Of a DNA stretch of 64,000 bases, positions 37,001 through 48,000 are shown piece by piece (positions within the stretch are counted from its first letter, which is position 1; the number at the start of each line of letters is the position of its first letter). The DNA lies in assembly GCF_019097595.1 (NCBI RefSeq), contig NC_080732.1, forward strand, positions 7,656,905-7,720,904. The letters are read 5' to 3'. The notes beneath the pieces are model-generated. The model had not been told where the DNA came from. It did not search any database and saw only the letters and a list, made by a program, of their open reading frames with translations. This stretch comes from Hemibagrus wyckioides. Lineage: Eukaryota > Chordata > Actinopteri > Siluriformes > Bagridae. The translations under genes were made by a program, and so were the position numbers.

Positions 37001-40000
37001 TAATTTAATAAATAATAATAATATAATTAAACACCTTCATTGTTTAGACTGTGCTTTTTTTCCATTTTAAATTTGTATATAGGTACAGATATTTGGGCCA
37101 CTAAACTGATACAGATACAGTGTATAATGCTATTCCTTCTATAATATTTCCCATGAATATTTCCCCTATATTTTCGATGAGCTTTTTATCATATTTTACT
37201 TCACGTTTTCATAAATATACATCTGTTGTAGTAGGAAGCTTCTCTGAGGAGATAATAGTTTAACAGAGGTCTTTACCCATCTGTCAGGTGTATAAACTGG
37301 ACGACCCAAGCTGCCCGAGACCCGAGTGTTACAGGTCGTGTGGCAGCAGCACTCCCGATGAGTTCCCTACAGACATTCCTGGCACAAAAGGCAACTTCAA
37401 ACTAGTCAGGTAAATTATCTGCTGTATTAGTAACATCGATAATCATCAAGTAAATGGTAAAGACATACTTACACATATTTAAATCTCACTGCATAAGTAT
37501 GTAGAAAAGGGAATTCAGGGATGTCATGCTCATTTTTTTTTTTCCCCCTATCATCCTCTAAGACATGTGTCCTTTGTCGATTGCCCGGGTCACGACATTT
37601 TGATGGCCACTATGCTGAACGGTGCCGCTGTGATGGACGCTGCGCTCCTTCTGATCGGTGGGTGTTTGCTCCTGATTTCTGCAATTCCAACGAAGTGTCT
37701 TTATATGATACTTTATTTATTAGCATAACCCGTGCAAACTAACAATCCTCTTCTGCCGTTTTAGCCGGTAACGAGTCGTGCCCTCAGCCTCAGACTTCCG
37801 AACATCTGGCCGCTATCGAGATCATGAAGCTGAAGCACATCCTGATCCTGCAGAATAAAATCGACCTGGTGAAAGAGAGTCAAGCCAAAGAGCAGTATGA
37901 GCAGATCCTGGCTTTCGTGCAGGGTGAGCTTGTTGGAAATATAAATAATGCAATCCTTAATTTGATGTTGATTCTTCTACTAGTTTTTGTATACTGAAGG
38001 TCTTAGGAAAATGGAACATTTAATAAATGTTCATTACACGGTAATATTATCTGTGTTGGAAAGGCATTTCTTCAGTAATCATGTAATTAGTTCTCTAGTC
38101 ATGTAACTGTTTGTCTATGAATTCCCTGTGTGCTTCCAACACATGTAAAAAAAAAACAAACAAAAAAAACACAGAAGTAGCCAAGGTGCACACAAACTAT
38201 AAAGAAACACAAAGGGGATCCACTCATTTTTAAAATTCTAATTATTATTCAAAATCAGACTTCACAGCCTTTACATATTTTGCATAGTAGCGGTAAATAC
38301 AGCGACTCGCAGCGACAAAACATGCTGAGATCATCGATTTTCAAAGAGAGCTGATGAACTTTAAGCGACATGAGCAACAGCATGTTTAGGCAATTAAGAA
38401 GAAGAAGAACTGAGAGCAAGAAGCGTTTATCGCCACACCTACATTACAGCACAGTGGAATTCTTTTCTTTGCATATCCCAGCTGAGGAAGTTGGGGTCAG
38501 AGCGCAGGGGCAGCTATGATGCAGCGCCCCTGGAGCAGAGAGGGTTAAGGGCCGTGCTCAATTGCCCAACAGTGGAGCTTGGTGGTGCTGGGGCTTTAAC
38601 CCTGATCCTCTGATCAGCAACCCAGACCCTTAACCACTTGAGCTACCACTGCCCCAATTAGATATAGGTGTGTCCAGCAATGCACTAATGTTGAGACATT
38701 TATGCAAATATGGGGTGACCTGGTGCAGCAACTACCAATGAGTGTGAGGACAGTAGAGCGTACAAGACGACTAACATTACACAAGGATTTCAGTTAATTA
38801 TATTTCTAAGGGATGTCACACAAAATATTTGACTGAAAGTGTAAAATCAAATAAATGAATAAAGAACAAATCATTTTAAGGGTATAGATGATTAAAAAGT
38901 GATTAAAAATGCTGCTTTCTATTCACAGCTGTGCTGAAACAGTGTAGTGAAGAGTGTCTCGTGTGTGCATGCCTACCCCCAACAAAAACGTTGACGAGCA
39001 TACTGCATTTTATGCACTGTTGAAATAACTACATGGAAAACGTTCGCCCAGGAATACACATTGGCTACGTCTAGAATATGAGGTTTAGAGGAGTAGTATA
39101 GCCTCAAATGGAAACTAACCATTTTCCAGCCGGTGGCAAACGACGTCTAACGCACGTAATGCCACACCGGAGTACGGTGAAAGATGTCAACAAACCTCAC
39201 AGGACGTGGGCTAATTTAAGACATTTGTAAGACGTCTAAGCCGACGACACTCTGGCGGACATCTTTTGTCAGCACCTGGTAGCTCCGCCCCTTTTTCCAC
39301 TACGTAAGCAAAGCTGCAACTGCTGAGTGCATCATCCAGGTACTCGACGTGTAGAATCAGCATCGTAAATCTTAAACTTTTGTAACCTTTTTTTCCTTTT
39401 ACTAATCTAACAAATTTTACTCAATTCCTGTATGCATATTCAGTTGACTGTGATGTACATTGGATAGTAGTACATCAACGGTTAAGCTGTTGGCTACTGA
39501 TCCTAAAATCATGAGTGTAAATCCCAGCGCTGCTAAACTACCGCTACTGAACACTTTAGTAAGACCCTTAACCCTCAACTGCTCAACACTATAAATGAGA
39601 AAAATGTAAACATACTTTTTTTTTTTTTTTTTTTTACAGGCACAGTCGCAGAAGGCGCTCCCATCATCCCGATCTCGGCTCAGCTGAAGTACAACATCGA
39701 GGTGGTGTGTGAATACATCGTAAAGAAGATCCCCGTGCCTATCCGAGACTTCACCTCTGAGCCTAGGCTTATCGGTAAACGCTGGTTCTTGGCAGCAGTT
39801 TGATTTTAAGTCACAATTTCATGAAGAGCTTTTTAAATGGAGCTGTTTTCTGTTGACCTTCCTCTTTCCTGGCAGTAATTAGATCATTCGACGTGAATAA
39901 ACCTGGCTGTGAGGTGGACGATCTGAAAGGAGGTGTAGCTGGAGGCAGTATCCTGAAAGGAGTGCTAAAGGTCAGATGAAACTAATTTTAATACATTTCT

Positions 40001-40657
40001 AACAGCTTTTTATTACCGTTTGTGACCATATGATTATGGTTTTGTATTACCTTTATAATATAAAACCTTATTATGACCTTATAATTATGTTTTTGAGGAG
40101 TTAAGTTACTAAAACTACTGAATCCTTCTGTTCAATTGACTCCTCTCTCTGACTATCCAGTGAAAATTATTATACAATTATCTGTAGATGCATACATCAG
40201 ATTTGTCCTGTAAATCCTTAGAATACCAGTCATCCTTATAACTTTCCTTTGAAGATAGCTGCGACTCCTTAAAATATTCTGACAGTATTGTACATGCCAG
40301 ATTCTGTGATTGTGATAAGAACTTATTTATTAAATGTTAAGTGAATTTTTTTAAAAATAAAAAACGTCATCTGGATTTTTTTTTTGTTTGTTTGTTTAAA
40401 CACGCTCCAGGTCTCCAAGAAGCACCTTTAAAACTCCGATCCTGTGCATAACTTGAGCCGTTGTAATTAAGACAGCTTTATATTTATGCTTCATATGCTT
40501 TCTCTATTCTCAGGTGGGACAGGAGATCGAAGTCAGACCCGGGATCGTTTCTAAGGACCATGAAGGGAAGCTCATGTGCAAACCAATTTTCTCCAAGATC
40601 GTCTCGCTGTTCGCGGAGCACAATGACCTCCAATATGCTGCACCTGGTGGCCTTATT

Positions 40658-40705
<48 letters not shown>

Positions 40706-42312
40706 CGAGAATCCATTTGGCGGCTCATATAGTAATGAATTCTAATAAGTATCTAGAAAAATCTATCGTTTATACCATAAAACTACTGTTAACTTGCCAT
40801 GTCATTTCCATGAAGGTTTAAATAGCAAAATGTCATTGAAAATGTAAATTAGTAATAAATCCTTCAGTTATTTCATCATTTAAGCAAGCATTTCTTTAAG
40901 ACACTGTAGTACCTTCCCTAAACAAATGGAAGAATAATTTTTTAAGAGCCTTTTATGATTTTGTATTTTACTTTTACTTTGGTTTTGCTTCATTACATCA
41001 TTGAAGTAAAATAGTTTATTTTTTACTCTCCTTATAGAATATCTGAATGTATGATAAAGTACCCAGGAGAAATAAAACCCTGATAATTGTGGCCCTACTA
41101 TTTTGCCTTTCCACCAACACAAATACAGCAGGTTCAGCCACCAGAAATATAACTTTTTGTTCATTCACACGTTCAAGTGATCTGATTCTTAAAACACTTT
41201 TATATAGTAGTCTTCATGTGTCAGTGTAGAGAAAATACTGAATTTGGAGTTGTCTGTGATCTCCACAATTGAGCTGGCAGCAGTGCTGTTTTTCTGTATT
41301 GGGCATTTTTTATTTCATCTTTGACTGCTTTGTAAGTGTCAGGAAACTGTGATATTTATATATTTATAAACACATGAAAGTCAGACATGTAGTACACATG
41401 CCCAGCGGGCCGTATTCTTCTTTAAATTGCTTTTGTGTTTCATTGTGTATTTGGGAAAACTCTGAACCTAGTGTGTTCCTAACGTGAGGATTAGGCATGG
41501 TTTATTTTATTTTGCAGCCATTTTCTTGGCCACTTACATTCATGCATTATGTTTGTGATGCAGGTGTCGGCACAAAAATTGACCCGACGCTATGCAGAGC
41601 GGACCGTATGGTCGGTCAGGTCCTAGGTGCTGTTGGAGCACTGCCTGAGATTTTCACCGAGCTCGAGATCTCCTACTTCTTGTTGAGGAGGCTGCTGGGT
41701 GTCCGTACTGAGGGTGACAAGAAAGCCGCAAAGGTAAATGTCTAATTTACGTAGAAATTGATTGGGAGTGTGATTACATTGAATCTAATGCAGATTATAG
41801 AGTGTTTGCATAGATGGGTATCATTTAAATAAAACCCAAAAGATCAAACAAATAAATCATTAATGAGTGTAGTGGTCACAGATGCTGATGAGCTATCGTC
41901 ATAAGATCTGAAAACACTCCTGTAAAGGCGATGATACTAATTGTCGACTGTTTTGATTTGCGCCACAGGTCCAGAAGCTTTCGAAAAACGAGGTGTTGAT
42001 GGTGAACATCGGCTCACTGTCAACGGGAGGCCGCGTGAGTGCAGTGAAAGCCGATTTGGCCAAAATTGTGCTCACTAACCCTGTCTGCACAGAGGTGGGC
42101 GAGAAGATCGCTCTGAGTCGCCGAGTGGAGAAACACTGGCGGTAAGCAAATCATAAACACTTCTTGTATAGAGTTGTTAAGAAGTTAAGCCTGTGTTTTG
42201 ATGACTGTTTATATCTAAACTTTATTCACTCTTCTTTCTCTTTCTAAGTCTAATCGGCTGGGGTCAAATCAGGAGAGGAGTGACCATCCCGCCCACAGTG
42301 GATGATGATTGA
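34018..42312 (+). CDS. eif2s3: Eukaryotic translation initiation factor 2 subunit gamma (eIF2-gamma)
   Basis: The GTP-binding core of eIF2, which brings initiator Met-tRNA to the 40S ribosome and is central to the integrated stress response. Twelve coding exons, 34018-34086, 34828-34891, 35796-35923, 37288-37409, 37563-37657, 37765-37923, 39640-39774, 39876-39970, 40514-40658, 41564-41733, 41969-42141 and 42249-42312, join in frame to 472 residues, as in human. G-domain motifs are GHVAHGKST (P-loop), DCPGHD, NKID and SAQL. The zinc-ribbon cysteines lie in [10 protein letters not shown]. The protein starts [14 protein letters not shown] and ends PPTVDDD. AATAAA at 42558-42563 is the poly(A) signal. 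Exon 9's donor is the first unit of a (GT)n repeat. It lies between klhl15 and zfx, as in human. Confidence 0.98.
38405..38655 (-). repeat. tRNA-derived SINE in eif2s3 intron 6
   Basis: In the minus sense this matches the SINE at 53395-53630: shared blocks include the reverse of 'agggttaagggccgtgctca' and 'cagcgcccctggagcagaga'. The head end is at about 38655 ('gagctaccactgcccc', shown plus-sense). Confidence 0.75.
39465..39610 (+). repeat. Degenerate tRNA-derived SINE in eif2s3 intron 6
   Basis: The head 'acggttaagctgttggctac', the B-box-like 'gagtgtaaatcccagc' and the 'agacccttaaccctcaactg' segment mark a tRNA-type SINE in the forward sense, close to the exon 7 acceptor. Confidence 0.55.
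40659..40697 (+). repeat. (GT)n microsatellite at the eif2s3 exon 9 donor
   Basis: Nineteen GT units followed by a GA run. The first GT is the 5' splice site of the intron after exon 9 (exon end 40658, LIG codon split). Confidence 0.95.
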
Positions 42313-42557
42313 GGATTTTACAGTTGGAATAAGAGGATAGTGTTGTCACACCATACGGCATAAATATCAAACCCTTTTCACAACAGTGCCGAGGTCGGAG
42401 CCGCACAGACGTCAGCATCTCGGCACCCGTATTTTAAAATGTTGCGCCGATCCCAACGGCAGGACTGATTTCATTTACACTGCGATATATGGGAAGAAAG
42501 CTGTATTTCCTGGGTTTGCTGAAGAAAAAAAATTGTCAACATATTTCAGTGATTACT

Positions 42558-42563
42558 AATAAA
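42558..42563 (+). promoter_or_regulatory. eif2s3 poly(A) signal
   Basis: Canonical AATAAA 246 bp after the eif2s3 stop codon. It predicts a short 3' UTR. Confidence 0.8.
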
Positions 42564-42569
42564 AAACAC

Positions 42570-43840
42570 TTTGGATCAAAACTGTGGCAGGTTTTGTGGA
42601 TCCAGTCGGGTGCTACTGTAACAGTCCCCGTACATAACATTTGCATTCATGTCATTTGTGATATGATGACTGGTGTGTGACCTCACATGTCTAGTGTTTT
42701 ATATACACACAAAGTCAGACACTGAGATTTTCTTAAGTTGAGGTATGATCGAAAGATGGCAATTGATGTACTGAAGCAAAACAAAAACCTAAAATGGAGT
42801 ACATCTAACTTCTATGCAGGAAATCTAATATAAAATGGGTAATGCATAAATAAGTTTACATTTAGGTGAAGTAACCACGAACTGAAAATAACTGTCCTGT
42901 ATTAACTACCATCTTATATAGAATAGTTTTCTTCTCCCTTTACATGTCCACTACGTCCAGCTTAAAACAATGGCTTCTACATCCAATGTAGTGTAATCTA
43001 CACCTTTACAAGAGTTTAGCGGATGCAGCCTAGCTTACCTTAACGCTTCAATATACTGAAATGGCTAACTAGCTAATGTTTGCTAGCAATTCATTTCGTA
43101 GCAGGCTATTTTATTTTATTTTTTTAAATAAAAAAAATGTTCATATATGAACGACGTGTAAAATGTATACTGCTACCTAAAGTCGGTGAAGCAAAAATAA
43201 CGTGATAATATGATAATACTAGTCAACCAAGTTTACCCATTGGTTATATAAACAAGCTAGCTGTCAAGATAGCCCGCTAACCTAGTTACTGTCTACGACT
43301 ATGAGCTGCCGTAGTTCAAGAATCTAAATACTTACCACTATTTATTTTCCCTTAAGTCATCGTTAGATAGCTCTAGCTCACTTTAAAGTTTTAACTTTAA
43401 CCGATTGAAGAGTTTTGGCTAGCTAGCAATATATGCCTTGTATTTGTGTGTATTAGTGTGTATGTGTGTTGGGTGAGACTCCCGCTTTGCTTACGCACCC
43501 TAACTATACCCTTTTCCCCCTTGAATTCATTCTGTCCTCGTACTTTAAAATGAAACTGTTTATAAAGTGGAAATGTGTGAGAAATAATGCAGGGATATTT
43601 GACCAAAAGGCATAATATTGTTAGTTTCACTTCAATCCATTTACAGTAGTTTTTTACATCCGGATTTGGATGCAAGTCTACCTTTTGGCCTTTTGTTCAA
43701 GAAGGTTCGGCCCCTCCCTCTCAGGGCCTCGACGCCATACATTATTTCTGTATTTGATTATAAATATATTTATTATGGATATGTATTGTCTGGCATGATA
43801 TTTGGGGGGAAAGTGCAACGATAATATGCGCTATGTCAAT
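42570..43840. other. Intergenic DNA between eif2s3 and zfx
   Basis: No exon or RNA gene recognised. The composition is AT-rich until the CpG-rich patch that starts near 43850. Confidence 0.45.
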
Positions 43841-43849
43841 AATAAATGC

Positions 43850-44000
43850 TATGGCGTTAGCCCCTGACGGCGGTGTGAGTGCTGAGTTCGGCCCCGCCCT
43901 CCCAGCGCCGCACTGGCCCGCCCTGCTCACACAAACTCCCCGCCTGAGCTCTGCCCGAGTCTGGGGAAAGCGTACGGCCTGGAGGCGGTGTGTGAAAAAG
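43850..44000 (+). promoter_or_regulatory. Probable zfx CpG-island promoter and non-coding exon 1
   Basis: A short, strongly GC- and CpG-rich patch with Sp1-type boxes ('ccccgccctcccagcgccgc') stands out from AT-rich surroundings. It ends in a good donor, GAAAAAG|GTAGGC, at 44000. Position about 1 kb upstream of the zfx ATG exon, on the same strand, makes it the likely leader exon. Confidence 0.55.
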
Positions 44001-44001
44001 G

Positions 44002-44203
44002 TAGGCCGCTGCACAACCATATACGCTAAACACTTCCATCAGCCGCTAAGCACTCAATAGCACGGGGATTGTATGGGTTTCTATGGGTGGAAAAACTTTC
44101 GCATTTTCTCTTGTTTTACCAGTTTATAGGATTAGGAGCGGTTATGACAGCTAGGCCTTCGTTAGCATCAAGTTAAAGGCCTCCGGAGGCCTCATCTAGG
44201 CCG
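44002..44203 (+). promoter_or_regulatory. Cluster of AGGCCT sites in zfx intron 1
   Basis: Three AGGCCT hexamers lie at 44153-44158 (within CTAGGCCT, the reverse complement of AGGCCTAG), 44177-44182 and 44187-44192. Partial TAGGCC copies lie at 44002-44007 and 44197-44202. AGGCCTRG is the reported consensus of mammalian ZFX, which acts just downstream of CpG-island start sites. Function here is inference. Confidence 0.45.
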
Positions 44204-44448
44204 CTAGTGCAAGCACACAACCTAAATTCAAAAATTATTGAAGGACTTCGTTGTAGTTTATAAACAGACCACGAATAAGCGTTGCAGCCTTGTATTATGG
44301 CTTTAAAATACGTTTTTATGCACGTTTATTGATCATTTTGATTAATCCAATATGGCGGTAGGCATAAAGGTGGGCGTGTTTATCTTCCAAACCTACGAGT
44401 TTTTTTCCCCTCACCCGTATTCCGGTAAATCCCGCCTTCTGCACCATG

Positions 44449-44736
44449 ATTGGCTTGTAGTATTCCTGACTCTGGATTATTATTGGTTGGTAGTTTATAG
44501 CCACCAAGATGCCGCTTGTGAGATTGATTTACTAACCAATCGTTGCGCAAAATACCGGATTTGTCGGAATATGGGTATGGAAAACATTAAACTAGCGGCT
44601 GCAAGGCGCGCCATTTACTCTGTTGTCAATGCGTCACTGCCAGGCCACGCCCCATGTTTTTAATCATCGTGAGGATTCTGTATAGTCTATAAAAGGGAAA
44701 TATTTCTCTTTCTTTTTCTTCCTTTTTTTTGCTCAG
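44449..44736 (+). promoter_or_regulatory. Possible alternative zfx promoter or exon 2 acceptor region
   Basis: ATTGG/CCAAT boxes occur at 44449, 44482 and 44536, a CACGCCCC box at 44646-44653 and TATAAAAG at 44688-44695. A long pyrimidine tract and CAG follow at 44734-44736. It may be a second promoter, or the tract may simply be the 3' splice site of the exon that carries the ATG. Confidence 0.3.
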
Positions 44737-45053
44737 CTAATTTCCTACAAGTTTGAATTGAGTTGATTTTATCATTTATAATAAATTGACGGGGACTTAA
44801 TTTGGTCCTGTGTGAAGTCATTTATCAATTTCTCAAAGTAATCCAATAAGCCATTAGTGTAACATGGCTATAATGAATAAGACAAATAGTGATTTCTTTG
44901 GTTACTCCTTATGTTTTTCAGAGAGTAATTGTCATGTGTAGTCACTGAAAAGACTTTAAGAAGATTCATTTATTGTAGATGAAACTTTTTGACTTTACTC
45001 TGGTGTTATGTTATGGCAGAAGTTAAAAATTATGCCGATGACCAAGAGGGTCG

Positions 45054-48000
45054 ATGGATGAAGATGTGACGACCCTCTCTCCCCATTCCCACCAGCCCAA
45101 TATCATCTTCCATGGGTCAGGTAAATGGAGAATACTGTGTATGTCTGAAGAAAAAAGCCTGTTGCACACCTTTTCTACCTCTGTGCTGTTAAAATGGTAT
45201 ACTGCTTTTTAGATAGCGGATATTTATATGACAGCAGCTAACTACATTCCCCTAATCCAAAAGTTAATGAGGGAACAGTAATGTTTGTGCAATAAATAGA
45301 TTTTTAGCGTGCATGTATGTGTCTGTGTGTGCGTATGTTTTAGGTGGGGATGGTGAAGCCGAGGAGGTAGCAGTGGAGCTACATGAGACGGTACTGGTTT
45401 CTGGAGTGGAGGATGATGGCATAACGGTGCATGGTTTTTCCCCTGATGAGTTGGTTATCCAGGATGCCATGGGAGACGTGGTGGCTGAGTATGTACAGGA
45501 CAATGATGAGGAGGAGGATGAGGAAGGCCTAAGCACCATTGCCGTGGGGACATGTGTGATGTCACCTGGGATAGCTCTGGAGGATGTGCTAAGTTCCTCT
45601 CAGGTGCAGGAGGACCCAGACGCGTGTGAAAACTACCTCATGATTTCCTGTGAGTGTTCACGTTTCATTAACTTTGGATTATTGAATGTATATGTTGCTA
45701 TTTTGATGCTATAAGCCTTTATCATTTGTTATCAAACCTAAAGAAGCCAGTGATACATGTGAAGAAAGTGGTTACTGTTATCCCTCAATTACCTCTGTTC
45801 TTTATTTTTCCCAGTGGAAGAACCTGGGAAGATTGTGTCAGATGATGATGTTAAAGTTACGACCGAGGGCACTTTAGAGGAGCAGGACGACAGGGAAAAG
45901 GAGGACGATGATGGTCAAGAGGTCATCAAGGTTTATATCCTGAAGGCTGACTCAGGAGATGACGACCTGGGTGAGACAGGCTTTAGTCCACTCTAGGGAT
46001 GGCTGTAATTGTGAATCCAAGCACTAGTCCTTATTACATGCCACGGTTTTCATTCAGTCACCCCAGGCACCTTTGTCATTTCTGCTGCTTATGTATTCTG
46101 CAGGTGGCACTGTGGACATTGGAGATGCTGATATTGAGGTGGACGAAAGTGTGGAGTTGATGGATCCATCTGCACTCAGTGATAAAATGGTCCTCATGCC
46201 TGTGGGAGAAGCCGGTCAGAATCAGGAAGACATTAGTGAGTCCTGCCATGCTGACTTTTGTTTTTATGTCCAGTTCCTTTTTGAAAATACTGGAACAGCA
46301 AGTCAAATTTGTTGGTTTTTGCTACATCATAAAGGTATATGGATTTTAGATAAAATGTTTTCCTGATATATACATCTAGCTGTGTTAAACAGCTTAGAAT
46401 GTGGCAGCTTTAGTCTCAGACCAGTCAATTTTTATGTTGGCAAAAATATAGGAACAGGCCAAGATCAAGTCTTAAAGTAAACGTTGTTCTTTCAGCTGCT
46501 CCTTGTTGGGGGTTGCCACAGCAGACAATCTGGTCTGCATATTTTCATTTGGCACAGGTTTTACGCCGGATACACTTCCTGCATCAAACCTCCCATTGTA
46601 TTCGGGCATTGAACCGGCACTGAGAGTTGACTCCTGCCTGGGAATCAAACCCAGGCCATGACAATGAGAGCTTGGGATCCTAGACAGACTTAAAGTAAAT
46701 AATACTTTGTATTTGGTTGCATATCCCTGTCTTGCAATAACTGAATCGAAGCCAGTCTTCCAACCAATCCCCCCACCTTTCTGTTTTTACAGAAACATAA
46801 TGCTTCTGTAGAATCCTGAATTCATTCTGCTGCATCCATTATGAGTTACTTCATGAGTTATGCAAGCTCAAGCCATGATGCTACCTCCACCGTGCTTGAC
46901 TGATGAGCCTGTATGCTTTAGATCGTGGACAGATCTTTTCTACCTCCACACTTTGGCCCTTTCATCGCTTTGGTAGAGGTTAATTTTGGTTCCAGAACCT
47001 TTGTGGCTCATCTCTGTATTTCTCGGCAAATGCTTCTCTTACTGCTGATGAGTGATTTGTGTCTTGTGGTTTGGACAGTGGACTATGATACTTCAACCCC
47101 TGCCCTGTGGGTGGGAGGGTGTTGTTGATCTCATTTGTTGTTTTGGGGTTTTTCTTGACCGCTTTCACAACGTTTCGGTCATCAGCTGGTGTTTTTCTTG
47201 GCCAACCTGTTTGATGTTGTTAGTACACCTGTGGCTTCTTTCTTTCTCAGTACATTTCATATTGTTATATTGGCTGTGTCCAATGCCTGAGCTGTGTTTC
47301 TGATGGATTTTCTCTTCTTTTTTTTTTCAGCTTCAGTATGGTTTGCTTTACTCCCATAGAGAGTTCTCTGGCTTACCTTTCGGTTCATCTGATTTTCCTT
47401 TTGGTCTTCACAGGTGAAACCCAGAATACAAACCAAGAGTAGATATTCAGAGCTATTTATTGTTTACACACAACAACTGTCTGTCACATTTTAATATTTT
47501 TGATTTCTTAATTAAATGTTCAGGTGTGTCAGGGGACACGAATGCTGAAATTCTGATCTATAATCTCATAGGTCTTTTAATCTCAAAGCCAAATGTCTTC
47601 AGTGTATAGGAAAAACCAAAGAATTGGCCTTGCTGTTCCAATTTTTTCGGAGGAGACTGTAGCGCCTGTTCTGGGTTGTGGGGGAAACTGATATGTGAAC
47701 ACGCGTTTTTTTCTTCACAGATGTGGCTAAGATAACTGATGAAGTGTACATGGAAGTGGTGGTGGGAGGTGAGGAGCCCGCCAATCACCAGCGGCCATTT
47801 GATAACACCTCGCTTAGCAAGGACTTCATGCCTGTAGCTTGGGCAGCTGCTTATAGTAAGTTTTAGAGTATAGACAAGAGCAACACGGATACAAAAACCA
47901 CACGGTGCATTTGTATAGCTCTTGTGAATTCTTGCTTTAGTTTTTGCAAACATAAAGTGCACTTGGAGATTTAGTGATTTAAGTCGCTTGTTGCTAGAAA

